Origin: Phycisphaerae bacterium
GTDB lineage: Bacteria > Planctomycetota > Phycisphaerae > UBA1845 > UTPLA1
Assembly (NCBI GenBank): GCA_019636475.1
Contig: JAHBXN010000005.1
Coordinates: 248,001 to 312,000, forward strand
Direction: 5' to 3'
Length of the DNA stretch: 64,000 nucleotides
The notes beneath the pieces were generated by a model. It saw only the letters and a program-made list of their open reading frames with translations. It was not told where the DNA came from and made no database searches. Shown piece by piece: positions 26,900 to 36,184 of this stretch. Numbering within the stretch: position 1 is the stretch's first letter; each line of letters begins with the position of its first letter. The position numbers were made by a program, and so were the translations under genes.

Positions 26900-28861
26900 T
26901 CAAAGCGCGTTTCCGACTTGAACCCGAGCGAAGGCGCGCGGTCGGGATGGATCGCGCTGGTAAAAGATTCCCCGAACCGACGGTCCTTCGCCAATCATTG
27001 GTCGTGGATAGGACGGTCGCACATACTGCGGAATCGGCGTTTCATGCGTCTTTTCGAAGAGATGGTATCCTGCAAGCCGTTGGCCATGTGGATCATCGCC
27101 AGCTGATTTCAACTCGCGATACGCGCCGCTCGACAACACTTCGTCCAACCGCAGCCCGTGATAGTCGCTCTCGCTGTACTTCGCGTCCCAGATAAGGATC
27201 GTCCCAGTCGGCATCGACGCGAGCAGGACGGCGTTCTTCATCGCCCTTGGATTCTCCACGAGCCCGAGACCGTATGCGAACCAGCCGCTCGCCGCAAAAA
27301 TCGGGCGGTCGGACAACTGCCGCCGGTCAAGCTCATGGACCACCGACGCCGCAGCAATTTGCGCTGCACGCAACGTCAGTGGCCGAACCTGCACCGCAAA
27401 CTGGCACAAGGCCGGAATGAGCATTGCGAGGACCCACGCACTGCGCACCCCTCGCTTCCAACGACCGCCGACTACGAATCCGGCAGCGGCAGTCAGCAGC
27501 ACCACGCCCGCCAGGATCACGCGCACCGCCCACCAACTCGGCACATTTGTCGGCACAAGCCGACCGACCGCCCTTTCCCATTCGAGCGCGACGAACAGCA
27601 CAAGCCAGACGAAGGCGGCCAACTTCCAGTGACGTCGCGCCACCGGCGTCGATCCGATGTCGCGGTGTGCCGCTCCATTGACATCACCGACAAGCGTGTC
27701 TAAACCTCGGACCGCCAGGATCGCAACGAACGGGGAAACCGCCACCATGAATCGACCATAGCCGCCGCTGGCATAGATTCCCGTCGCCTTGATGACGGCA
27801 TGCACGAGAAAAAACGCAGCCGGAAGAATGACAACCAGCGCGTCGGATGCGGCTGCGAAACGGTCCGATGGCGTGCCGCGTGCGCGACACCGAAGCGAAG
27901 AAAGACTCGATGCCGCACCGACCACCGCCAGCACGGCGATCAGCGGCGTGACGGCATAGAGCGCGTCCGGCACAAACGCGCTCCACCCCGTCGGCGGATA
28001 CTCGGTCGAACCGCGCGGCTGAAAGAAAATCGAGACCGGCCAGGCGCCAAGGAATACGCGAAACAGGACATTGTGTGCGATCGGCGCCCAGAGGCTCAAC
28101 ACGGCCGAAAGAACGACACGGCGTCGCAGAGGGCGCGGATTCGATTCCGTGGGAAACCCGGTTCGCCCCGCACCACCCCATCCCACCCACGCCAGGGCAG
28201 ACCACCAGATCGGCACGAAGATCACAGCCTCGTGCCGGGTCAGCAGCGCAGGCGAGAACAGCAGGGCCGCCCAGACAATTCGCCCTCGCGACAAGAGCAG
28301 CACCGCAATCACAAGGTAGAACGCCGTGAAATTCTCGGTCAGCGTCGTAAACCCGAGCACACAGAACAACGGTTGCAGATAGCAAAACGCGACGGCTCGC
28401 CATGGATGCGGAGCGCCGCTCCGGTAGGCAAGCAAGGCTGCCATGTATGCGACACCTGCCGATACCGTTGCGGAAAGGAATCTCGAGGCGTGCCAAGCCA
28501 CGTCGATATCCGCCGGCCATGCCGCCGCTGCCATCGGAATCGTGAAACCCGGTCGGCCCCAGACATGCAGCAGATACTTCGGATACCACCAGGCCCATCG
28601 CGCCATGAGAAAATGAACGAGATCATCGTCGTGATGAACACCATTTGAAAAGAAGCCCAGCACGATCGTGGCGAGCCAGCCGATCAGGACGCAGGCCGCG
28701 ACGGTCCATCCGCCACATAGTGATTCGCCGCGAATGGATGTGAAATCCGAGTGGCCGGCCGCGGCGGAATGATCGGATTGGAGCGGTATCTCTTTGAACT
28801 GACGAGGCCTCTGCGCGGACAGGGAGCGAGAATCACGACCGGCCCGCGACTCAGGTGACAT
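26900..28861 (-). CDS. Polytopic membrane protein, GT-C glycosyltransferase-like
   Basis: The product (653 residues from ATG 28861) has roughly 10-12 predicted membrane helices. The first large extracytoplasmic loop has NGVHHDDDLVHF, matching the acidic DD/DE loop of GT-C glycosyltransferases such as protein mannosyltransferases, which use lipid-linked sugars. TENFTAFY and SPALLTRHEAVIF in later helices are also typical of this fold. It likely transfers a sugar on the outer face of the cytoplasmic membrane; donor and acceptor are unknown. The start overlaps the end of the NAD kinase gene by 11 bases (a GTG at 28867 is an alternative), indicating co-transcription with it. Confidence 0.72.
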   Translation of the reverse strand: MSPESRAGRDSRSLSAQRPRQFKEIPLQSDHSAAAGHSDFTSIRGESLCGGWTVAACVLIGWLATIVLGFFSNGVHHDDDLVHFLMARWAWWYPKYLLHVWGRPGFTIPMAAAAWPADIDVAWHASRFLSATVSAGVAYMAALLAYRSGAPHPWRAVAFCYLQPLFCVLGFTTLTENFTAFYLVIAVLLLSRGRIVWAALLFSPALLTRHEAVIFVPIWWSALAWVGWGGAGRTGFPTESNPRPLRRRVVLSAVLSLWAPIAHNVLFRVFLGAWPVSIFFQPRGSTEYPPTGWSAFVPDALYAVTPLIAVLAVVGAASSLSSLRCRARGTPSDRFAAASDALVVILPAAFFLVHAVIKATGIYASGGYGRFMVAVSPFVAILAVRGLDTLVGDVNGAAHRDIGSTPVARRHWKLAAFVWLVLFVALEWERAVGRLVPTNVPSWWAVRVILAGVVLLTAAAGFVVGGRWKRGVRSAWVLAMLIPALCQFAVQVRPLTLRAAQIAAASVVHELDRRQLSDRPIFAASGWFAYGLGLVENPRAMKNAVLLASMPTGTILIWDAKYSESDYHGLRLDEVLSSGAYRELKSAGDDPHGQRLAGYHLFEKTHETPIPQYVRPSYPRPMIGEGPSVRGIFYQRDPSRPRAFARVQVGNAL

Positions 28862-29702
28862 CGACACCCCATTTGAGCTTGCTGATCAACGTGTCGAGCG
28901 GGCGGCGCTTCGGGTTGCGAACCAGCAGCACCGCGTGCGGCGACTTTGACACGAAAATACGGGTGTTCGGAATCAGATTGCGCACGCGCTGACCATCCAG
29001 GACGGTCACAGCGCCGACGCTCTGCGGCAGCACCCGGATACACACGCGCGAACTCGCCGAAACCACGACAGGACGGTGCGTGAACGAATGCGGACAACGC
29101 GGCGTCATGATGATTGCCTCGACGGCCGGTTCCACGATCGGACCGCCGCATGACATGTTGTGCGCCGTCGATCCAGTGGGTGTCGCAAGAATGACACCAT
29201 CCCCCGCCAATACGCACAGCGGCTGATCGTCGATCGTGACTTCGAGATTGATCGTGCGATACGGATCGCCGACGCGGACTACGCAATCGTTAAGAGCCAT
29301 GCCGGTCCACACGTCCCCGCCGGGATCGATCACGCGTACATCCAGCACCAATCGGTGACTGATCAACTGCTCCTGTCCGATCAACTTCTCCAGCGAATCG
29401 TAAATTTCGTTCTCATCGAAGTCGGCCAGGTAACCCAACTTACCCATGTTGACGCCGATGATCGGCACCTGGCGTTGCTGCATCGCTTGAGCAGCGTGCA
29501 GGATCGTGCCATCTCCGCCCAACGCGATCAAATAGTCGGGGACGGACTCGTTCACGCGCTCAGGGTGCCCGTCCATGTCCGAGCCCGCCAGCATGCCTCG
29601 GTCTTTCAGCCACGCTTCCAGGCGGGCAAACGCCTCAGACACGAACGGTTTGCTCGCATTGCCGAGCAGGAACACGCCGCATTTTGGTTTTTCTTGTGAC
29701 AT
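28851..29702 (-). CDS. nadK: NAD kinase
   Basis: The 283-residue protein has the catalytic GGDGT motif at residues 62-66, NMGKLGYLADF, LNDCVV and the ATPTGSTAHN loop that define NAD kinases. It phosphorylates NAD to NADP, the only route to NADP in most bacteria. The frame extends upstream to 29936, but the ATG at 29700-29702 is preferred because the family usually begins within about 10 residues of this point and a GGA-rich ribosome site precedes it. It overlaps the downstream GT-C-like gene. Confidence 0.95.
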   Translation of the reverse strand: MSQEKPKCGVFLLGNASKPFVSEAFARLEAWLKDRGMLAGSDMDGHPERVNESVPDYLIALGGDGTILHAAQAMQQRQVPIIGVNMGKLGYLADFDENEIYDSLEKLIGQEQLISHRLVLDVRVIDPGGDVWTGMALNDCVVRVGDPYRTINLEVTIDDQPLCVLAGDGVILATPTGSTAHNMSCGGPIVEPAVEAIIMTPRCPHSFTHRPVVVSASSRVCIRVLPQSVGAVTVLDGQRVRNLIPNTRIFVSKSPHAVLLVRNPKRRPLDTLISKLKWGVDVT

Positions 29703-30434
29703 TTCATTCCTGCCGAGTGGGAGCGAACGGGATCGTTGGGCCGGACGCTGAGTCTCCGCCAGTGGCGCCGCCGCGCGTTTCTCCGCCGTTTTTGCCGCGC
29801 AAAGCCCTGCCGTAGCACCGGTTGCGAAATTATAACGGAGAACCGGCGATCGGTTTATCGAAAAGCGGCACGGGAAGGTCGCGCGGGGATCGGGCGAGGC
29901 TTGGCAACGGCACGACCCCAAACAAGGACAATCCAACTCTTTTTTAGAACTGTCCGCCCGCGCGCTTTTCGCAGAATCCGGGATGGTCCGCGGCGAGCCC
30001 GCGCGCAGCGCGGCCTTCTGACTGAGTCCGAAAATAAGTGCAATCCAGGCACCGCCGATGGCCTGGCGTTCATAGAATGAGCATGGATGAGAGCCGATAC
30101 GGTGGCTTCTCGCAACATACTACTCAATAAGTACTTATATCACGAATACTGAACAATACTCAGAGAACAACCTCCGGCATGACTCGCGTCGAGCTGAATA
30201 AACTTCGGTCGCTGCCGGCTCGTCGGACACATAGGCACCACGAATAATCACCGTGAGTTGCGAACGACGGCGGCCCGCCTTGGCTGCTTTACGACGTCGT
30301 CGACCGCGACGAGTGCAGCCAGGTACGGGATCGGGGACAATCCGCCTTCGTACACTCCCGCCGAGGGAAATCGGAGATGTTTCGGGCGTTCGCGTAACGC
30401 CCATTTTGTCCGCATCGATGCGGAGGCTCTCATC
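29703..30434. other. Long intergenic region upstream of the pseudopilin operon
   Basis: These 732 bases separate the divergent NAD kinase and GspF-type genes. No convincing gene was found in six frames. A GC-rich, self-complementary stretch lies near 29960-30020. An AT-rich patch at about 30105-30165 contains a perfect 12-bp palindrome ATAAGTACTTAT (30127-30138) and two nearby AATACT repeats, candidates for operator or promoter sites. GGAGG at 30422-30426 is the ribosome site for the next gene. Confidence 0.5.
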
Positions 30435-31724
30435 ATGGCGAAATTTCAATACGAAGCGATGGATGCCGCCGGGCAGGAGCACAAGGACGAGATTGATGCG
30501 CCGACGTCTGAGGAGGCGATCGCAAAAATCCGTGCCCTTGGATACTTCCCGACCAAGGTCAAGCAAAAAGGCGGCCCGAAGAAAGCAGCCGGCCCCGGCG
30601 GCCCCGGCGCAAAGCGCAAAGGCGGCGGCGGAATTGGCGGCGTTTCGACCAAGCAACTGACGCAGTTCACACGCCAGCTTTCGACGCTGATGGATGCAGG
30701 TCTGCCCATTCTTCGTTCGCTTCGTATCCTCGAACAGCAGCAGAAACCCGGCGTGCTCCGCGTGACGCTTCGAGCGGTGGCGGAAGATGTCGAGGGCGGA
30801 GCCACGCTGTCGGAGGCGATGTTTCGCCACGCGCGCGTTTTCGACCGACTGTACTGCAACATGATTGCGGCCGGCGAGGCGGGCGGCGTTCTGGACGTCA
30901 TCCTCCAGCGCTTGGCCGACTTCATGGAGAAGGCTCAGAAGCTCAAGCGCAAGGTCATTGGCGCGATGATCTACCCGTCGGCGGTGATCACATTCGCGTT
31001 CCTGATCGTCGCGGGCATCATGTACTTCGTCGTTCCGAAGTTTAAGACGATCTTTGCCGACTTCGATGCGGAATTGCCCGGACTGACGGTGCTGCTGCTT
31101 GATATGTCGGACTTCATGGTCGGCGTGACGCGCGGGCCGAACGGCGAGGAAATTCCGATGACCATCCCCGGGTGGGTCATCATTATCGCGACCCCGGTAC
31201 TGATATTTGCGATCTGGAAACTCACTCGCCAGTTCAAGGGGGGACGCTATGCGCTGGATGTGCTCAAATTAAAGATTCCGATCATGGGTAACATCCTGCA
31301 GAAATCCGCCGTGTCAAGATTTACGCGCACGCTCGGAACGCTGATCGCGGCCGGTGTCCCCATTCTCGAGGCCATCAACATCACAAAGGATACTTCAGGC
31401 AATGAGGTCTACGTCCGTGCGCTTCAACGCGTGCATGACTCGATTCGCGAGGGCGAGTCATTTGCCGCTCCGCTCAAGGCGACGCGCGTTTGTGACGCCA
31501 TCGTCGTGAACATGGTGGACGTCGGCGAAGAAACGGGCGATCTCGACAAGATGCTGATCAAGGTCGCCGACAATTACGATGACGAGATCGAGACCCTCGT
31601 CCAAGGCCTGGTCGCAATGCTTGAGCCGGTCATGGTCATCGTCCTCGGAATGATTGTCGGTTTCATTGTTATCGCCTTGTTCCTTCCCATGGTGAGCCTG
31701 GTGAACAATCTCACCGGCGGATGA
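30435..31724 (+). CDS. Type II secretion / type IV pilus inner-membrane platform protein (GspF/PilC family)
   Basis: The 429-residue protein opens MAKFQYEAMDAAGQEHKDEI, a typical N-terminus of the family. It carries two repeated T2SSF domains (about 110-235 and 305-425), each with the TRQLSTLMDAGLPI / TRTLGTLIAAGVPI signature, and three membrane helices. A Gly/Lys/Pro-rich insert at about 55-80 precedes the first domain. The protein recruits the assembly ATPase and drives pseudopilus growth. It is first in a run of pilin-like genes, and the spacing suggests an operon through 40558. The frame is open to 30258, but the ATG at 30435 has GGAGG 8 bases upstream. Confidence 0.95.
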   Translation: MAKFQYEAMDAAGQEHKDEIDAPTSEEAIAKIRALGYFPTKVKQKGGPKKAAGPGGPGAKRKGGGGIGGVSTKQLTQFTRQLSTLMDAGLPILRSLRILEQQQKPGVLRVTLRAVAEDVEGGATLSEAMFRHARVFDRLYCNMIAAGEAGGVLDVILQRLADFMEKAQKLKRKVIGAMIYPSAVITFAFLIVAGIMYFVVPKFKTIFADFDAELPGLTVLLLDMSDFMVGVTRGPNGEEIPMTIPGWVIIIATPVLIFAIWKLTRQFKGGRYALDVLKLKIPIMGNILQKSAVSRFTRTLGTLIAAGVPILEAINITKDTSGNEVYVRALQRVHDSIREGESFAAPLKATRVCDAIVVNMVDVGEETGDLDKMLIKVADNYDDEIETLVQGLVAMLEPVMVIVLGMIVGFIVIALFLPMVSLVNNLTGG

Positions 31725-31790
31725 TGTGTCAGCGAGAGTTAGATTGCCACGGGACACCGGTCCTGATGGCTTGAACAGGATCAGACAGTC

Positions 31791-32678
31791 GTGACTTCAG
31801 GGATCGCAACATTTCGGCGGGTTTCGGGTGGCCGACCGCGGACGCACGAACGGCGATTGCCAAGCCTTCTGTTTGGCTACACGCTGCTTGAGATGCTTGC
31901 CGGTCTTGGCATCCTTGCGATCCTCCTGACGATCGTCATCGTCGCAAGCCGTTCAATGATCGGTTCGCAAGCCCGGACCTTGGCACAGCAGCAGTTGCAG
32001 CTCATCGCCGCGGGAATCGAGCGGTACGCCGGGTACTGGCCTCGTCCTGAGATCGGCGGACGGGTGATTGCGGACCGCGCCTGGCCGGATCCGTTCCCGA
32101 TCCGGGTCTTCAACAATGCGAACTATCAGACGATCAGCCCATTCAATGACCACGCCGCTTTCCGTCTCACCGGTCTCGGAAGCGGCGTCATTGAGGATCT
32201 CATCAATTACACGCTTCCAGACCGCGTGGTCAGTTCGGACGGTACCGGCGGCGATGTGATGGCGGCGAACGTCTGCCTGACTTATGCGTTGCTGGCCCGC
32301 TCAGGCAGCGGACCATACCTTGAGGACACGGACGCCGGAGCGATCATCAAACGGGTTTCGGAAGTCGATGGCGGCAGTTTCCTGATTCAGCTTCCTCCCG
32401 CGACGGCGGGCAATGCCAATGTCCCGGCACGGGTTGTGGTTGATCCGTGGGGAACGCCTTACCGCTACTTCTGGGTTTACCGCGACTCGAACGCATACCG
32501 CGGCTATCTACCTGTACCGACCGCGAATCCGGCGTCACCCGCATTTCGCAAAGCCGTCGGGTTCGTGCTGGAGTCGGCTGGTCCGAATCGAAAATTCGGG
32601 GACGTCTGGCGCATCGGTGTGCCGCCGACGGTCGATCTGGACGAAGCCGCCGACAATATCGTGATCAGTGTTCCGTAG
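31791..32678 (+). CDS. Pseudopilin-type protein 1
   Basis: The 295-residue product has a 28-residue basic leader ending FG, then YTLLEMLAGLGILAILLTIV, a type III (prepilin) signal with Tyr instead of Phe at +1 and the conserved Glu at +5. A soluble domain follows, containing AQQQLQLIAAGIERYAGYWP, typical of GspG/GspH-like heads. It starts at GTG 31791, preceded by AGGA. It lies 66 bases after the platform gene. The prepilin signal is secure; the exact Gsp letter cannot be given. Confidence 0.8.
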   Translation: MTSGIATFRRVSGGRPRTHERRLPSLLFGYTLLEMLAGLGILAILLTIVIVASRSMIGSQARTLAQQQLQLIAAGIERYAGYWPRPEIGGRVIADRAWPDPFPIRVFNNANYQTISPFNDHAAFRLTGLGSGVIEDLINYTLPDRVVSSDGTGGDVMAANVCLTYALLARSGSGPYLEDTDAGAIIKRVSEVDGGSFLIQLPPATAGNANVPARVVVDPWGTPYRYFWVYRDSNAYRGYLPVPTANPASPAFRKAVGFVLESAGPNRKFGDVWRIGVPPTVDLDEAADNIVISVP

Positions 32679-32687
32679 GAGTGTGAG

Positions 32688-33596
32688 ATGCATCCGCGCG
32701 TGATGGAACAATCTCAAGCGAGGCGACCTGCCGGTCATCGGACCGGCGTGGCCTGCACTTCGCGCGGATTCACGCTGATCGAATGGCTTGTGGTGATTGC
32801 GATTATTTCAATCCTCATGACCGTTTCGACATTCGCATTCCGAAATGTGCGGGAAAAAGGCGCGATGGCGCAAGCCAGGAACATGATCCTTGCCTCGGCC
32901 GCGATTGCTCGGAATTACGCCATCGAGAACCACATCGAAGCGATGATGGTCATTAATCCTTATAGCGGTCGATTTGAACTGTGGCACTTGAATCCGCCGA
33001 CCCGGGGCGGCGCATGGGACCCGTTTTCGGGCGGGATTGCACCGCCGTTCACGGATGGGTATGCCTTCGCTCCGGTCTACAACCGCCTTGCGACGCTGCC
33101 CGTCGGATCGAACGGCAAGCCGATGGTCGCTGTCTTTCCGGTCGACTACGACGATCCGACCTATCGCCCCACCGCTGACAATGAGCAGAACATGGACAAC
33201 CTCACATGGACTGCCCTCTGCTTCGATGAAAATGGCAGACTGGTCACGCGCACGCGCCGCATCGCAACCCGCTCCTACCGATTTCGAGATGGCTCGATTC
33301 GCGCCGCCGGCCAGCGCAATCGTCTGGAATCTGAATTGCCGAATCTCGCATTGCGGGAGCAGCTGCCAATTCAACCGCTGGTGACTTCCGCCGATACGGC
33401 GATCACCTCGACGCGTGGCTTCGTGATTTGCGACTGGACCAGGGCTCAGGGCATCGTCGGTGACGCTCCTTCGCCAATCGAGCTGATCACCGGACTCCTC
33501 CGTGAAACCCGGCCGGGACGCCGTTACTCCAACCTTGGCGAGGTGGTTCTTCTGGATCGTTTTTCGGGACAACCGATGACGGGAGACAAGAAATAG
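32688..33596 (+). CDS. Pseudopilin-type protein 2 (GspH-like)
   Basis: The 302-residue product has a leader to about residue 26 and the prepilin signal RG/FTLIEWLVVIAIISILMTV. An N-terminal helix follows (VREKGAMAQARNMILASAA) and then a large soluble domain. The helix-plus-beta arrangement resembles GspH/FimT-type minor pseudopilins. GGAG before ATG 32688 supports the start. Its stop codon TAG shares its last base with the GTG start of the next gene. Confidence 0.8.
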   Translation: MHPRVMEQSQARRPAGHRTGVACTSRGFTLIEWLVVIAIISILMTVSTFAFRNVREKGAMAQARNMILASAAIARNYAIENHIEAMMVINPYSGRFELWHLNPPTRGGAWDPFSGGIAPPFTDGYAFAPVYNRLATLPVGSNGKPMVAVFPVDYDDPTYRPTADNEQNMDNLTWTALCFDENGRLVTRTRRIATRSYRFRDGSIRAAGQRNRLESELPNLALREQLPIQPLVTSADTAITSTRGFVICDWTRAQGIVGDAPSPIELITGLLRETRPGRRYSNLGEVVLLDRFSGQPMTGDKK

Positions 33597-34585
33597 TGCC
33601 GCACGTGCTTCACAATTCGGCCCGTCGCGCGTTCTCGCTGCTCGAGACAACGATCGGCATGGCTATTCTGGGCATCGGCCTCATCATGGTGGCGGCCTTG
33701 TTTCCCGTTGCGCTAACGCAACACCGCGACAGCGTCGATCGTGCCCGGTCGCTGGAACTTGTTCCGCAAGCCGTCGCGATGGTTCACAAGCGGATGAATC
33801 CCGACCTGCTTTGGTATAACGCGCCACTGCTTTCGCAGGGTTTCGATTCGCCCTGGAATGTCATGCCCCTATCAAATATTGATGCGGCCGGCCGGTGGTC
33901 ATTCGACCCGGCCAATCCGAACAACAGCTCGTTCTCCGCTGGCTATGACTACATGCTGAATTACACAGACGCGATCAATGGCGCGCCGTTGTTCAGTGTT
34001 CACCAGGTTTATGCCAACGACATTCTCAGCGATCGAGAATTTCCGCTCAGTGACCGGCAGGCCAATGAGTCAGCTAACCGCCTCGTCTGGTACGGTTTCC
34101 ACCGCAAGCTGGCGACCGGCGCGAATCTCTATGCCGCCGCCATCTGCAAGCAGCGGCGCGACCAGATTTTCGCAATGCAGGACCTCTCGGGCGCATCCGC
34201 ATTGGTCGATCCGGTGCCGATCGCGGATCGTCCGCAGCGCTTCCCCGTGCCTTGGCGGGTGACTGTTTCGCGTGTGGCAGGCACCAACGCGCTCTACATC
34301 AACAACCCCTCGCCTGCGGCCAATTCGCTTACACTGGCTGATCTGGCGCCCGTTGCCGCCAAGATCATGGTGCGCGGCGTGCCTGATTCGCTCCCGCCAA
34401 CCGTGCCTGTACCGGCCGGCCAGGTGCTTACCGTCTCGGAAACGCTGACGAACGGGACAGTTCTTGTCCGCGAAAACATCGACAAGATCGTTTCGGATGT
34501 TGACGTGTGGGTGTTCCCGCCGTCCATGAGCGGCCCGGGCCTGAGCAAGGAAGCTCCCGTACTGGAATGGAAGGTCGGTCTATGA
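33596..34585 (+). CDS. Pseudopilin-type protein 3 (GspI-like)
   Basis: The 329-residue product starts at a GTG that overlaps the preceding stop by one base. The signal reads RRA/FSLLETTIGMAILGIGLIMVAALFP, with Ala in place of Gly before the cleavage site and the conserved Glu at +5. Minor pseudopilins of the GspI/PilV type share the short leader and the SLLE core. The soluble part is much longer than in classical GspI. Its final TGA overlaps the next ATG (ATGA). Confidence 0.78.
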   Translation: MPHVLHNSARRAFSLLETTIGMAILGIGLIMVAALFPVALTQHRDSVDRARSLELVPQAVAMVHKRMNPDLLWYNAPLLSQGFDSPWNVMPLSNIDAAGRWSFDPANPNNSSFSAGYDYMLNYTDAINGAPLFSVHQVYANDILSDREFPLSDRQANESANRLVWYGFHRKLATGANLYAAAICKQRRDQIFAMQDLSGASALVDPVPIADRPQRFPVPWRVTVSRVAGTNALYINNPSPAANSLTLADLAPVAAKIMVRGVPDSLPPTVPVPAGQVLTVSETLTNGTVLVRENIDKIVSDVDVWVFPPSMSGPGLSKEAPVLEWKVGL

Positions 34586-36105
34586 AGCGCTCGGCGCGAC
34601 AATCGACTCCGCTCTCCTGCACGACCGCGGCCGCGCCGTCGAATCAGTGCCGCATTCATGGCATACGACGGCCGTTCGCGCCGCGTGGATTCACGCTGAT
34701 CGAGATTCTCGTGACAGCCGCGCTGCTCATTATCACGATGGCGGCCATGATTCAGATCTTCAACGTCACGTCGGACACGACGATGCGAACGACGGCCAAC
34801 TCCGCCGTGATGTCGCGTTCCGCGGCAGTTCGCGAAGCGCTATCCGATCAGGTGGCAAAAATGAGCCCCGGCCTGCTCATCATCGAAAGCCCCACGCCGA
34901 CGAGCGTCCGCGCCGAAACCGAAGACGGGTTTCGCATGTGGCGGCTCCGGCACGACCGGCTTGTCTTTCTGACGACGGGCGATGTCGACGAGTACCAGTC
35001 ATTCACTGATCCGACCCGCGCGGATCCGAACGGCGCGGTAGCAATGAATCAGAAACCGCGAACGGCAACAAGCAGCGAAGCGCTGGTTTACTTCGGTCCC
35101 GGCACCCCGCTGACCATCTCTACGGGGCCTGTCAGACCGGCCCGCATTGATGACGATTCCGATCCGGCCGGCGCGGTCCTCACCGCCTCGGAATGGGTCT
35201 TTCTCCACCGCGCCATCCTGCTGAACCTTGACATCGATCCCAATGCGGATCCGGCATGGAATCCGACGACCATGTCGCAGGTGACCGCCGCGGGCGGCAT
35301 GCTCTTCGGCGGCCCGCTTCGCCCCGAATTCCAGAACGGCACAATGGACGTGATCATCAGCGATCCGGTCGGCGGTTACCCCGCAACGGCCCGCACATTT
35401 GCTTCGTTGATTCTGTCGAAGACTGCCGGTCCGGCCGATCTGCTCGGCGAGACGCCGTCCATTGCGTCGCTGTGGCAGCCAAGCTATGCCCCGCGCAATG
35501 CGAACATGCAGAACGTGAACCTGCTCAACTACTACACGCGCAGCGGCTCCAACTTCGTGCCCGGGCTTGCCGATTTCCGAATCGAGTGGACCGACGGCGG
35601 CGCCAACGACCCGCTCGGGCCCGACGGCATCCCCTTTACCGGCGACGAGGATTTGCGCACGCGGTGGTTCGGCCTTCGACCGGATCCGACATTCAGTATC
35701 GACGACACGACATTGAACGGCATTATCTCGGGCACGGGTCCGGAATTGCCGTATGTCGCCGTGCGTCGTCAGGACTTCACAACCGACACGCGAAGTGACG
35801 CAGCCGTGGCATTCGGGATCGCGCCGGGAACGCAGAACCGCATTGAGTGGTCGCGCAACGGCAATGGATCGGACACGGATTCGGCCTACCGTGCAATCTG
35901 GCGGTTGGATACATGGCAGCATCGGCCAAAAGCTCTGCGATTCACCTATCGAATCTTCGATGAAGGGAATCGTCTCAAGCAGACGACGGAAATCGACTTG
36001 AACGAAAACGGAGACTTCGATCCGGATGACGGTCCGAACGATCAGCAGCGGCGATTGATCATGCGATGGGGACGCTCGTTCTCCGTCGTCGTGCCGGTGC
36101 CGTGA
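34582..36105 (+). CDS. Pseudopilin-type protein 4 (GspJ-like)
   Basis: The 507-residue product starts at the ATG in the ATGA overlap (34582). After a long 35-residue basic leader comes the signal RG/FTLIEILVTAALLIITMAAM and a typical helix (SAVMSRSAAVREALSDQVAKM). The head domain is about 420 residues, against about 180 in classical GspJ. Position between GspI- and GspK-like genes also supports a GspJ-type role. The heads of GspI, J and K normally form the tip of the pseudopilus. Confidence 0.78.
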   Translation: MKRSARQSTPLSCTTAAAPSNQCRIHGIRRPFAPRGFTLIEILVTAALLIITMAAMIQIFNVTSDTTMRTTANSAVMSRSAAVREALSDQVAKMSPGLLIIESPTPTSVRAETEDGFRMWRLRHDRLVFLTTGDVDEYQSFTDPTRADPNGAVAMNQKPRTATSSEALVYFGPGTPLTISTGPVRPARIDDDSDPAGAVLTASEWVFLHRAILLNLDIDPNADPAWNPTTMSQVTAAGGMLFGGPLRPEFQNGTMDVIISDPVGGYPATARTFASLILSKTAGPADLLGETPSIASLWQPSYAPRNANMQNVNLLNYYTRSGSNFVPGLADFRIEWTDGGANDPLGPDGIPFTGDEDLRTRWFGLRPDPTFSIDDTTLNGIISGTGPELPYVAVRRQDFTTDTRSDAAVAFGIAPGTQNRIEWSRNGNGSDTDSAYRAIWRLDTWQHRPKALRFTYRIFDEGNRLKQTTEIDLNENGDFDPDDGPNDQQRRLIMRWGRSFSVVVPVP

Positions 36106-36184
36106 CCTCGAACCGCCGGAACGCGCTGGACGATTGGCGTCCGCATACCATAAGACCGGGGATGTGACCCGGGAGTAATTTGGA

